64,000 nucleotides of DNA. Origin: Pseudomonas sp. GD04091 (lineage in GTDB: Bacteria; Pseudomonadota; Gammaproteobacteria; Pseudomonadales; Pseudomonadaceae). The notes beneath the pieces are model-generated. The model searched no databases and had not been told where the DNA came from. It worked only from the letters and a program-made list of their open reading frames with translations. The position numbers and the translations under genes are program-made. The stretch lies in contig NZ_JAOEBG010000026.1 of assembly GCF_029836165.1 (NCBI RefSeq), forward strand, positions 1-64,000, in the 5' to 3' direction. Shown piece after piece: positions 47,943 to 55,978 of this stretch (the first letter of the stretch is position 1; each line of letters starts with the position of its first letter).

Positions 47943-48057
47943 TCCTCCTGCAGTGAAGCCAGCACCATCAGGGTCGCCTAGCGGCCCTGTCGTGGGCGCG
48001 CGGGGAAGGCTTCGCCTGCAGTAAACTCCCGGCAAGCCCAGCCACCGGCACGCCGCC

Positions 48058-48987
48058 ATGCTCAGAAACCTGTCCGACCCCGACCTTCGTCTGCTGCGCA
48101 TCTTCGCCTGCGTGGCGAAATGTGGGGGCTTCACCGCCGCGCAGGCGGAGCTGAACATGAGTCAGTCCAATATCAGCATGCATATCGGCAGCCTCGAGAC
48201 GCGCCTGGGGTATCGCTTGTGCGAGCGGGGCAAGGGGGGATTCCGGCTGACGGCGAAGGGGCAGCGTATCCTCGACTCGTCGCGGATGCTGTTCGACGCC
48301 ATCGGCCTGTTCAGGGACGAGGCGCAGGCGTTGTCCGGCAAGCTGGTCGGGGAGCTGTACATCGGCCTGGCCGACAATGTGACGACGCTGCCGCAGGCGC
48401 GCTTCGACGACACCCTCGCGGCCTTCTACAACCGTGCGCAGGATGTGCAGCTGAATCTGTTCGTGAACTCACCCACCGAGCTGGAACTGGCGGTGATCGA
48501 CGGGAACCTGGACATGGCCATCTCCTACTTCAGCCGTTCGCGCTCGACGCTGGACTACACGCCGCTCTATACCGAGGAGATCGGCGTGTTCTGCGGCAAC
48601 CGGCACCCGCTGTTCGGGGTCGCCGACCCGACCTTCGAGCAGGTCGCGCAGTGCGACTGGATCATGCATGGCTTCCTGCCAGGCGATCAGGCGCTGCCGT
48701 TGCGGCCCGAGCGCTGCAGCGCCACGGCGCATCACATGGAGGCGGTCGCGCACACTGTGCTGGCGGGCACGCACCTGGGCTACCTGCCGATCCACTACGC
48801 CAGCATCTGGGTCGAGCGCGGCAGGATGCGGCCGTTGCTGCCGGAGCGGCTCAGCTACGACGTCGCGCACAGCATGATCACCTACACCGGGCGCCCGCGC
48901 AGCGAGGCCGCCCGGGCGTTCATCGAGGACTTGCTGCGCGTGCACAGGCCTCAGGGCCAGTGCAGCACGCCGGCCAGCGCGTTCTGA
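48058..48987 (+). CDS. LysR-family transcriptional regulator
   Basis: This 309-aa regulator has an N-terminal winged helix-turn-helix (GGFTAAQAELNMSQSNISMH) and a substrate-binding domain (LVGELYIGLADNVTTLPQAR). It faces the dehydrogenase gene and overlaps its 3' end by 37 bp, so the pair is convergent. The effector is unknown; control of the adjacent permease-dehydrogenase operon is plausible. Confidence 0.88.
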   Translation: MLRNLSDPDLRLLRIFACVAKCGGFTAAQAELNMSQSNISMHIGSLETRLGYRLCERGKGGFRLTAKGQRILDSSRMLFDAIGLFRDEAQALSGKLVGELYIGLADNVTTLPQARFDDTLAAFYNRAQDVQLNLFVNSPTELELAVIDGNLDMAISYFSRSRSTLDYTPLYTEEIGVFCGNRHPLFGVADPTFEQVAQCDWIMHGFLPGDQALPLRPERCSATAHHMEAVAHTVLAGTHLGYLPIHYASIWVERGRMRPLLPERLSYDVAHSMITYTGRPRSEAARAFIEDLLRVHRPQGQCSTPASAF

Positions 48988-50132
48988 TAGATGCGGGTGT
49001 AGTCCGTCGCCTGCAACGGGCGGGGGTTGGTCTGCGACGATGAGATGTCCGCCACGGCCAGTTCGCCGATGGTGTCTGCGTCGGCCCCGGTCAGGCCGAG
49101 CTCGGCCAGGGTGTGGGGGATCTGTATCCGCGCGCGCAATTCGACGATCCAGGCCAGCAGCCCGTCGAAGCTTGGCTGTTGCAGCTCCAGATAGCGCGCC
49201 AGCCGCGCGGCGTCCTGTTCGATGACGCTGCGGTTGGCGACCAGCACGTACGGCAGCAGCACGGCGTTGAGCAAGCCATGGTGCAGGTGATGCCGGGCAC
49301 CCAGGGGATGCGCCAGGGCATGCACGCCGCCCAGGCCTTTCTGGAACGCCACCGCCGCGCTGGCGGAGGCGGCGAGCATGCCTTCGCGGGCCCCCAGGTC
49401 GCTGCCGTCGCGCACGGCGTTTTCCAGGTGTAGCTTGACCTGGCGCACGCCTTCCACGGCGATGCCGAGGGACATCGGGTGATGCAGCGGCGAGAACAGC
49501 GCTTCCAGGTGATGGGTCAGGGCGTCCATGCCGGTGGCGGCGGTGAGCCGTGGCGGCAGGCCGAGGGTCAGGACGGGGTCGAGAATGACGCTGCGGGCCA
49601 GCAGCTCGTGGTGGCCTATCACCTTTTTCACGCCCTGGGCGGTGTCGGTCAGCACCGCCTCGCGACCCAGCTCCGAGCCGGTGCCGGCGGTGGTGGGGAT
49701 GGCGATCAGCGGCGGCAGGTCCAGTGGCGGGTAGTCGGCGAGGGTGGGGTAGTGCTCGATGATCTGGCTCCATTCGAAGCGCGCCAGCCCTTGCGGGTCG
49801 CGGCTGAGCAGGGCGATGCCCTTGGCGGCGTCCAGCGCGCTGCCGCCGCCCAGGGCGATCAGCGAGTCGTGGCCGCCGGCGGCGAATGCCCGGGCGCCGT
49901 CGCGGGCTTCGTCCAGGCTTGGGTTGCTGGACAGGCCATGGAACAGGCCGTACGCGATGCCGGCGGCCTCCAGGTGTTCGCGCACCGCGCGCAAGGGCGG
50001 GAGTTCGAGCATGCCGGGGTCGGTGACCAGAAGCGGGCGGTGCATATGGGCCAGGGCGCAGCGCTGGGACAACAGGTCGAGCGCGCCGGCGCCGCAGAAG
50101 ATCTCGGTCGGGTAGTTCCAGTACAGGGTCAT
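48951..50132 (-). CDS. Iron-containing alcohol dehydrogenase
   Basis: This 393-aa group III dehydrogenase has the nucleotide region ALGGGSALDAAKGIA, the TTAGTGSELGREAVLTD motif, and metal ligands in MDALTHHLEAL and GGVHALAHPLGARHHLHHG. It oxidises an alcohol or reduces an aldehyde with NAD(P). The neighbouring APC permease suggests a substrate that enters as an amino acid or amino alcohol; the actual substrate is unknown. Confidence 0.9.
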   Translation of the reverse strand: MTLYWNYPTEIFCGAGALDLLSQRCALAHMHRPLLVTDPGMLELPPLRAVREHLEAAGIAYGLFHGLSSNPSLDEARDGARAFAAGGHDSLIALGGGSALDAAKGIALLSRDPQGLARFEWSQIIEHYPTLADYPPLDLPPLIAIPTTAGTGSELGREAVLTDTAQGVKKVIGHHELLARSVILDPVLTLGLPPRLTAATGMDALTHHLEALFSPLHHPMSLGIAVEGVRQVKLHLENAVRDGSDLGAREGMLAASASAAVAFQKGLGGVHALAHPLGARHHLHHGLLNAVLLPYVLVANRSVIEQDAARLARYLELQQPSFDGLLAWIVELRARIQIPHTLAELGLTGADADTIGELAVADISSSQTNPRPLQATDYTRIYQNALAGVLHWP

Positions 50133-50210
50133 GGGGGTTCCTTTTTTGCAGGCGTGCGGCCGCCCCGCCGGCCCCGGGCCGGCATGTCGGGGGGGCGCGC
50201 GGGAGTCGGA

Positions 50211-51704
50211 TCAGCCGGCGTTGCGGCCGGCGAAGCTGAGGCTGTTGGCGATACGGCGATGGGGCTTGGCGATCAGCAGGTAGGCCAGGCCGAACAGCGC
50301 CAGCGCGGAGAACACCACCACCACGGCCCACACCTGGAACCACGGAGCGCCGGGCGGGGCCAGGATCTCCCGTGGCCAGGCCACGTTGATGGCTTCGAAC
50401 AGCAGCCAGCAGACGGCGAAGACATTGATGGCAAGCCCTTTGCGGCCCAGGTTCAGGGCGCCCTTGGCCGGGTCCCAGCGTCCGCTGAGGCGGGCGTACA
50501 GGGCGCTGAGGGTGACGATCAGGAAGACGAAGAAGAAGCCGCCGCTGCCGAAGGCGATCAGCGTGCCCACCGCAGTGGCGTTCAGGCCCAGGCCGAGCCC
50601 AAGGCTGGCCACCAGGGTGCTGAAGACCATCGCGGCCATGGGCACCTTGCGCCGGTCCACCCGGCGCAGCAGCGCCGAGCCCGGCAGGATGCCGTCGCGG
50701 GCCATGCCGAAGAGGGCGCGGCCAATGTAGGTCTGGACCGAGACCACGCAGGCGACGAAGGCGATCAGGACGATGGCGACGAACGGTCGCTCGGCCCACG
50801 GGCCGAACGCGTCCACCACGGCTGGGGTCACCGGATCGACGATCTGACCACTGACCATCGCCGCCGGGTCCTTGAACGACAGCGTCACGGCGAAGGCGGT
50901 GAGCATGACGGTCAGCCCGACCACGATCATCGAGCGCAGGATCGCCCGTGGCGTCGAGACGCGGGCGTCGGTGGTTTCCTCGGACAGCTGCGAGCAGGCG
51001 TCGAAGCCGAGGAAGGCCCAGCCGCACACGGCCAGCGCGGTGAGCACGCCACTGACGTACGAGCCCCCGGCGGCGCTTTGCGCCCCCAGGCTGGTGAACA
51101 ACAGCTCGAACGAGTGGTTGCGGAACAACAGCAGCAACAGCACGCCGATGCCGATGGAGGCGATGGCTTCGGCGAGAATCCCGGCATTGACGAAGTACTT
51201 GAGCGGGTTGATGCCCATGAGGTTGACGCCCAGGCCCAGCGCCAGCAGCGCCGCGCCGCAGGCGACCTGCATGTTGGCGGAGGGCGGCTGGTCTTCGATC
51301 AGCAGGCCGAGCCAGAAGCCGCCGAGATAGGCCACGGTGGTCAGCGAGGCCAGCGCCGCGGCCAGGTAGAGGAAACCGGTGAACCAGGCCAGGCGGTCGC
51401 CCACCAGCCGGCGAACCCATTGATAGCAGCCCCCGGCCAGGGGGAATTGCGACGACAGCTCGGCATAGACCACCGCCACGCTCAGCTGCAGCACCAGGCA
51501 CAGCGGCACGATCCACACCCAGGCGGGCCCCATGCTGATCGCGCCCAGGGACATGACCGAGTAGATGCCCACCACGGGCGAAATGGTGGCGAAGCCGACC
51601 GAGAACGACGACCACAGGTTCAGGCCGCGATCCAGTTCCTGGGTATAGCCGTGGCTGGCCAGCAGGTCCTCGTCACCTTTGGTGGTTTGCAGGAGGTCAG
51701 ACAT
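50211..51704 (-). CDS. APC-family amino acid/GABA-type permease
   Basis: This 497-aa membrane protein has 12-14 hydrophobic helices. The N-terminal LDRGLNLWSSFSVGFATISP and YAELSSQFPLAGGCYQWVRR are hallmarks of the amino acid/choline transporter group (HAAT/GABA permease-like). It is the first gene of a probable leftward two-gene operon with the iron-type dehydrogenase, 78 bp downstream. Confidence 0.9.
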   Translation of the reverse strand: MSDLLQTTKGDEDLLASHGYTQELDRGLNLWSSFSVGFATISPVVGIYSVMSLGAISMGPAWVWIVPLCLVLQLSVAVVYAELSSQFPLAGGCYQWVRRLVGDRLAWFTGFLYLAAALASLTTVAYLGGFWLGLLIEDQPPSANMQVACGAALLALGLGVNLMGINPLKYFVNAGILAEAIASIGIGVLLLLLFRNHSFELLFTSLGAQSAAGGSYVSGVLTALAVCGWAFLGFDACSQLSEETTDARVSTPRAILRSMIVVGLTVMLTAFAVTLSFKDPAAMVSGQIVDPVTPAVVDAFGPWAERPFVAIVLIAFVACVVSVQTYIGRALFGMARDGILPGSALLRRVDRRKVPMAAMVFSTLVASLGLGLGLNATAVGTLIAFGSGGFFFVFLIVTLSALYARLSGRWDPAKGALNLGRKGLAINVFAVCWLLFEAINVAWPREILAPPGAPWFQVWAVVVVFSALALFGLAYLLIAKPHRRIANSLSFAGRNAG

Positions 51705-52107
51705 GGCGGCCTCCCATGGGGGAAACCCTGGAAGGGTTCAAGCCAGGTGGCATGCAGTGAAGGTTCATGGGGATCCTCGGGGCAGTTGGAATTGTTATGG
51801 GGACCCGCGTCTCTGTGGACGGTGGAGTAGCTGGCGCCAGCAGGTGCGCGCCAGGTCAGGATAGGGCGGCGCCGCATCAGCAAGAATTCATATTTCAGGG
51901 CTCTGGCATCAATGAAAATTGATGTTTGGCGTGCGCTTGGCGTGGGGGGCTGGCGTGGATGAGCTGGGATGGTGTGTCGCGGTTGCTTCAGGTGTCGGTG
52001 ATCGGTGGAGGGCGTTTGTGGGCAGGCGAGGCTCCGGTGCCTCGCCACCTCGAATCACAGAGATGGATGCTGGCTGGCGAACGTTTTCACTACCTTCGCG
52101 TCGGGCC
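51705..52107. other. Promoter region of the permease operon, non-coding
   Basis: This 403-bp gap contains an 18-bp inverted repeat (51907-51924, CATCAAT-GAAA-ATTGATG) about 200 bp before the permease start on the minus strand, a possible regulator site. Otherwise nothing is recognised; open frames here look like shadows. Confidence 0.45.
51907..51924. promoter_or_regulatory. Inverted repeat, possible operator
   Basis: CATCAAT and ATTGATG are perfect 7-bp arms around GAAA, in an AT-rich island upstream of the permease gene. A LysR or GntR type regulator could bind it. Confidence 0.4.
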
Positions 52108-52704
52108 CTACCAGAACCATCCACCGCGTGCGAGTTCCTGTTCGCAGCTCCGGTACTGTGTGCCGAACAACGAGGCGCGGGACTGGACCTTCTGCGAGAC
52201 GTTCTTCAGCCATGGCTTGGCGTCGTAGCTACGGTTGCGGTAGCCGCCCCAGCCTTCGTGGTAATTCAGGTACTGGCCATAGGCGTCCCACTTGGACACG
52301 CCATTGACGCGCTGGCTTTTCTGCATGTACCAGCCCATGAAGTCGAGGGCATCGGCGAAGTCGTCGCGGCTGGCGCCCCAGCCGCCGGCTTCGCGCTTGT
52401 AGTCGGCCCAGGTCTCGTCCTTGGCCTGGGCGTAGCCGTAGGCGGTGCTGACCCGGCCCCAGGGGATGAAACCGAGGAAGTAGTAGCGCGGCGGCAGGGC
52501 GTCGTGCTTGAACGAGGACTCCTGGTACATCATCGCCATCGGCACCTGCACCGGGGCGCCCCAGCGTGCCTGCATCTTCAGCGCCGCCTCGTGCCATTTC
52601 GGTTTCTCGCGGAAGATCTCGCAGAGGTTGTCGGGATTGGCCGGGGGCTTGGTGGCGCAGCCGGCAAGCAGCAGGAGCAGGGCTGGCATCAAGGGCCGAA
52701 GCAT
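52108..52704 (-). CDS. Lytic transglycosylase-like lipoprotein
   Basis: This 198-aa lipoprotein has signal peptide MLRPLMPALLLLLAGC, with cysteine 16 as the lipid site. The domain has an SLT-like core: MAMMYQESSF contains the catalytic-type glutamate, followed by STAYGYAQAKDETWADY and WDAYGQYLNYHEG. It probably cuts peptidoglycan glycan strands from the outer membrane side. Single gene. Confidence 0.85.
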   Translation of the reverse strand: MLRPLMPALLLLLAGCATKPPANPDNLCEIFREKPKWHEAALKMQARWGAPVQVPMAMMYQESSFKHDALPPRYYFLGFIPWGRVSTAYGYAQAKDETWADYKREAGGWGASRDDFADALDFMGWYMQKSQRVNGVSKWDAYGQYLNYHEGWGGYRNRSYDAKPWLKNVSQKVQSRASLFGTQYRSCEQELARGGWFW

Positions 52705-52821
52705 GGAGGGGTTCCTTTTGCGGGCGTTGAGGGCGCAGGTTGCTGGCGTTTCTCTACCAGGTGATTTTCTGAGCTGCGAGTCTGGGGGTGATTACAGGTC
52801 ACGAGGCTGGTTTGAAGTTTT

Positions 52822-52875
52822 GGATCGCCGGGGCCGCTGTGCGGCCCTTTCGCGACACAAGGCCGCTCCTACAGG
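52822..52875. repeat. REP-like element
   Basis: GATCGCCGGGGCCGC...GCGGCCC followed by TTCGCGACACAAGGCCGCTCC. The same unit occurs at 55801-55854 and, inverted, at 55733-55784. Confidence 0.8.
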
Positions 52876-52892
52876 TGGGCGATGCAAGGCTG

Positions 52893-53675
52893 TCAGCGGG
52901 TGGTGGCCTGCTCGATCAGCAATTGCCAGTTGCGGGCTTCGTGCCAGTCATCGGCGAAGGGCAGTTGAATCCAGTAGGGATGCTGGCCGGCGCTCTGCAA
53001 CTGGACGTGCAGGGTGAAGGTGCGCACGGTGTCGTGGGTGGTGGTCGAGGTGGAGCGGGACTTGCCGCCGCCGATCATGCCGAAATGGTTGCTGAACGCG
53101 TAGACGTTGCGCCAGCCGTGCTTGGTAGTGGTCTTGGTGGTGCTGCGGGTGACGGCCTGCTCGTCCACGCGTACCTGCTTGACCACCCGTGGCGCGTCCA
53201 TCAGCGCGTGGCGCTCGCCGACTTCCGGGGCCAGCACGTACAGCATGCGGCTGTCGGGGAACACCGCCAGCATGCGCCCGCCGCGGCAGACCCAGCGATA
53301 CGGTCCCAGGGCCTGGTTGGCCAGGAACGCCTTGCCTTCCTCCATCCGCGCCGCATCGAGCGTGCGCCATGCCTTGTCCAGCGCACGCTGGCGCGGATAC
53401 CACAGCACCGACACCGGATAATACAGCAGCCACAACAGACACCAGATCAACACGGCATAGATCGGCCCGCCGATGTAATGGCCCTGCCAGATCCACTTGA
53501 GCATCAGGTAGCCGCAGTAGGCGGCCTGCACGCCCATGAATGCCAGCGTGACCTGGCGTCTGCGCTGGTGCAGGCTGGCTTCGGCCTGCCGCACCTGTTC
53601 AAGGGCATGGCTGAGCGACTCGGGCGTGGCGGTGAGGGTGGTATCGGCGGTGGCAACGTGTTGCTGAACTGACAT
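52893..53675 (-). CDS. Hypothetical membrane protein
   Basis: This 260-aa protein has a helical N-terminus (residues 15-45), two membrane helices (about 48-65 and 72-95, LIWCLLWLLYYPVSVLWY) and a soluble C-terminal domain with many threonines and lysines (TRSTTKTTTKHGWRNVYAFS). I do not recognise it. Confidence 0.75.
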   Translation of the reverse strand: MSVQQHVATADTTLTATPESLSHALEQVRQAEASLHQRRRQVTLAFMGVQAAYCGYLMLKWIWQGHYIGGPIYAVLIWCLLWLLYYPVSVLWYPRQRALDKAWRTLDAARMEEGKAFLANQALGPYRWVCRGGRMLAVFPDSRMLYVLAPEVGERHALMDAPRVVKQVRVDEQAVTRSTTKTTTKHGWRNVYAFSNHFGMIGGGKSRSTSTTTHDTVRTFTLHVQLQSAGQHPYWIQLPFADDWHEARNWQLLIEQATTR

Positions 53676-54129
53676 GGGGCATCCTGCGCATGAAGACTAC
53701 GCGCCACTCTGGGCGCGACGGGGCGGGAGTATACCTTGGGTAAAACGCAGGGTTCGAGCCAGGCGCGGGGTGATGGGTGTGGTGGGCATGTTGCAAGATG
53801 TAGGGGGAGCGCTTTGCCGGTCATCGCGGGGCAAGCCCGCTCCCATGCCCCCTTGTGCTCGTATTGCTGATGCAGAGGTGGTCTTGTGGATGCCGGACGA
53901 GCAGCGGCTGCCAATCCTGTCAGCAGGCGGCCATGCCATCCGTCGTGTTCGCCGCCGCCCAATCCGCCATTCGTGATGACGACATCCTCGCCAACCTGGC
54001 CTTGCGCCTGGCGTTCATGCGCCAAGCCCATGAGCACGGTGTCGGGCTTCCCTTGTAATGACATTTATCTGTACGGCGCGGCAAGATCGCCTGTTGGGCA
54101 AGGGGCCAACGAGATTGCCGACAGGCATA
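53676..54129. other. Gap with a REP element and one doubtful short frame
   Basis: A REP-like hairpin lies at 53823-53848 (CGCGGGGCAAGCCCGCTCCC). A 41-aa frame at 53933-54058 (MPSVVFAAAQSAIRDDDILA...) looks somewhat gene-like but has no ribosome site I trust. No other gene is supported. Confidence 0.4.
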
Positions 54130-55617
54130 TTACTCGTTGAACTCCGGAGCGACGTCAGGTTGTCGGGATGACGATTTCGAAGTGGAAGCTTCGAACCACA
54201 CCGGCCAAGAGCTACGATGCCGGTTTTCCACCTGGACGCACGGAATCAGTCGCTCGCGCAACACCTCGGTCCTGGCCACGCTCACCGCCAGCCGGTACTT
54301 GGCACTGTGCACGCACTCCCGATCGCCGAACTCGCAACGGTCCAGGTGTGTTCCGCCGCAGGGCCCGTTTGCCAGGCCTTTGGGGCAGGTTTCGGGGCAG
54401 ATGTAGAGCGTGTCTTCCAGCCGACAGCTGCCGCAGGTATCGCAGCCGACCATCGGGCGCTTGACGCGCCGTTCCAGCTGATGCAGCCACTGCGCCGTCG
54501 TGGGGTTGGTCCAGAGCGGCCGGGTCACGGCCCAGCCGAAGGCCTTGCTCAAGGCCGTGGTGCGGCTGAACAGTTGATGGTGCATCGCCGACAGCAGGTG
54601 ATAGCGGGCCTTTTCCCTGGTCGACGCGTTGGTCTGTCGCTGCCCGAGGCGCCAGGCGTGTTCGGGGGGATGGAAGGTGACCGGCGTCAGGTCAGGTTGC
54701 CGCCAGGCCGCTTCCCAGGCTGGGGTCCAGTCCTGCAGTGAGGCGAGCTGCGCTTGCAGCGCTCCAATCGCCTGTTCTAATGCTTCGAACTGCGCGACTT
54801 CGTGAATGCCGGACAGGTGCACGCCGGCATAGCCCATCAACTTCAGGCCGATCACCTGCAAGGCCAGGCGCTGGTTGGCGCGTTCCTTGGCATAGGCCTT
54901 GGATACCGCCGCTTCGGCGGCGAGCAGCGCGCGCATCGAGGGCGTGACCGTCACCCCGGCGACATGATCGAGCATGCCGGCGCGGCCTTCGGTCAGCGCC
55001 ATGATGCAAGCCATCAGCGGTTTCGGCCGGGGCTGGCGCTGCATCCAGTCGAAGGCCTCCTGATGCTTCTCGATATCGAAGCCCAGTTGCAGGATCAGCA
55101 GGTCGGCCCCGGCGGCGAGTTTCTTTTCAGCCTTGCAGTACTGCGCGCCGCCTTCGGCTTCCTGGTACTTGAACGGATTGAGCGCGGCGGCCAGCAGCCA
55201 ATGGGGCCGGGCCTGGCGGACGATCTGCAGGGCGGCGACCGACTCCAGGTAGCGCACCGGGCGTTCGCCGGGGTTGTGGCCGGGCAGGCGGTCGCCGGTG
55301 AGCAGCAGCAGCTGGTCGAGGCCGGCGGTGTCCATGCGTTGCAGCTGGGCCAGCAGGTCGCGGCGTTCGCGGTCCTTGCCGGAGAAGTGCAGCAGGGCGG
55401 GGACGGGGTGTCGCAGGCTGGTGAAGGCGTCCAGCGGCGACATGTCCAGGGCGCTGCCGACGCGGTCGCCGATGGCCACGGTCAATGGCCAGCCACACAG
55501 CCGGGTGCGGGCCATGAGGGTTTCGAGGGTGGCGAAACGCTCGGCGCCGGGCTTGGGGACGAATTCCAGGATGCAGGCGAAGGCGTGGGCGTCCAGGGTC
55601 GTTTTCAGCAGGCTCAT
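54130..55617 (-). CDS. Methylenetetrahydrofolate reductase with C-terminal cysteine domain
   Basis: This 495-aa protein has an N-terminal TIM-barrel of the MTHFR family (residues 1-310) followed by a C-terminal domain with cysteine motifs CDTCGSCR, CPETCPKGLANGPCGG and CEFGDREC. The added domain (PF12225 type) occurs in MTHFRs that may use an electron donor other than NADH. It is divergent from metE, so it likely supplies 5-methyl-THF for methionine synthesis. The start MSLLKTTLDAH was chosen; the upstream open frame runs through a REP element. Confidence 0.87.
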   Translation of the reverse strand: MSLLKTTLDAHAFACILEFVPKPGAERFATLETLMARTRLCGWPLTVAIGDRVGSALDMSPLDAFTSLRHPVPALLHFSGKDRERRDLLAQLQRMDTAGLDQLLLLTGDRLPGHNPGERPVRYLESVAALQIVRQARPHWLLAAALNPFKYQEAEGGAQYCKAEKKLAAGADLLILQLGFDIEKHQEAFDWMQRQPRPKPLMACIMALTEGRAGMLDHVAGVTVTPSMRALLAAEAAVSKAYAKERANQRLALQVIGLKLMGYAGVHLSGIHEVAQFEALEQAIGALQAQLASLQDWTPAWEAAWRQPDLTPVTFHPPEHAWRLGQRQTNASTREKARYHLLSAMHHQLFSRTTALSKAFGWAVTRPLWTNPTTAQWLHQLERRVKRPMVGCDTCGSCRLEDTLYICPETCPKGLANGPCGGTHLDRCEFGDRECVHSAKYRLAVSVARTEVLRERLIPCVQVENRHRSSWPVWFEASTSKSSSRQPDVAPEFNE

Positions 55618-55732
55618 GGGGTGCGGGCTACCGGGTTGGGGCAGGGTGGCAGTGTGGCGCAGGTTGGCGGTAGAGGCATGTCTGATTGCGCGGGGGAATG
55701 TGTTGATCGAGACATTCACGGCGACCCGGATC

Positions 55733-55854
55733 CCTGTAGGAGCGGCCTTGTGTCGCGAAAGGGCTGCGCAGCGGCCCCAGGATTTCAGCATTCATGCACA
55801 GATCGCCGGGGCCGCTTTGCGGCCCTTTCGCGACACAAGGCCGCTCCTACAGGG
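55733..55854. repeat. Inverted pair of REP-like elements
   Basis: CCTGTAGGAGCGGCCTTGTG...GCGGCCCCAGG (55733-55784) and its inverted copy (55801-55854) pair over about 45 bp. The same unit occurs singly at 52822-52875. Confidence 0.88.
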
Positions 55855-55887
55855 GGCATTGTTTCGAACAGGCATCATGAACATATC

Positions 55888-55921
55888 TTGAGTTCATCTC
55901 AAATTTAATGAGTTTGTCTCA
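55888..55921. promoter_or_regulatory. Two tandem TGAG-N5-CTCA sites upstream of metE
   Basis: TTGAGTTCATCTCAA (55888-55902) and TGAGTTTGTCTCA (55909-55921) are two copies of the same inverted repeat, centres about 20 bp apart. They resemble LysR-type operators; MetR, the usual activator of metE, binds TGAA-N5-TTCA. Which regulator acts here is an inference. Confidence 0.6.
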
Positions 55922-55978
55922 CCTTTCCCGTCCCCCCAGAATTCCCTCATTCACGTTTAAGGATCGAGGGACGACAAC

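Larger units (their letters stand above)
55618..55978. other. Divergent promoter region of the MTHFR gene and metE
   Basis: It holds an inverted REP pair (55733-55784 and 55801-55854) and two similar inverted repeats upstream of metE, listed separately. No gene is seen. Confidence 0.6.

Noticed and set aside
48469..51615. 1048-codon open frame on the minus strand across the dehydrogenase and permease
   Set aside because: It runs through two real genes on the same strand in another frame and is arginine/glycine/proline-rich, typical of a shadow frame in high-GC DNA.
49479..51830. 783-codon plus-strand open frame
   Set aside because: It lies opposite the dehydrogenase and permease genes and is glutamine/glycine/histidine-rich, a shadow.
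53933..54058. 41-codon frame MPSVVFAAAQSAIRDDD
   Set aside because: It reads rather like a gene but has no trusted ribosome site or neighbour support, so it is mentioned only within the gap description.
55618..55978. SAM or cobalamin riboswitch upstream of metE
   Set aside because: No conserved riboswitch core is visible; the region is filled by REP units and two short inverted repeats.
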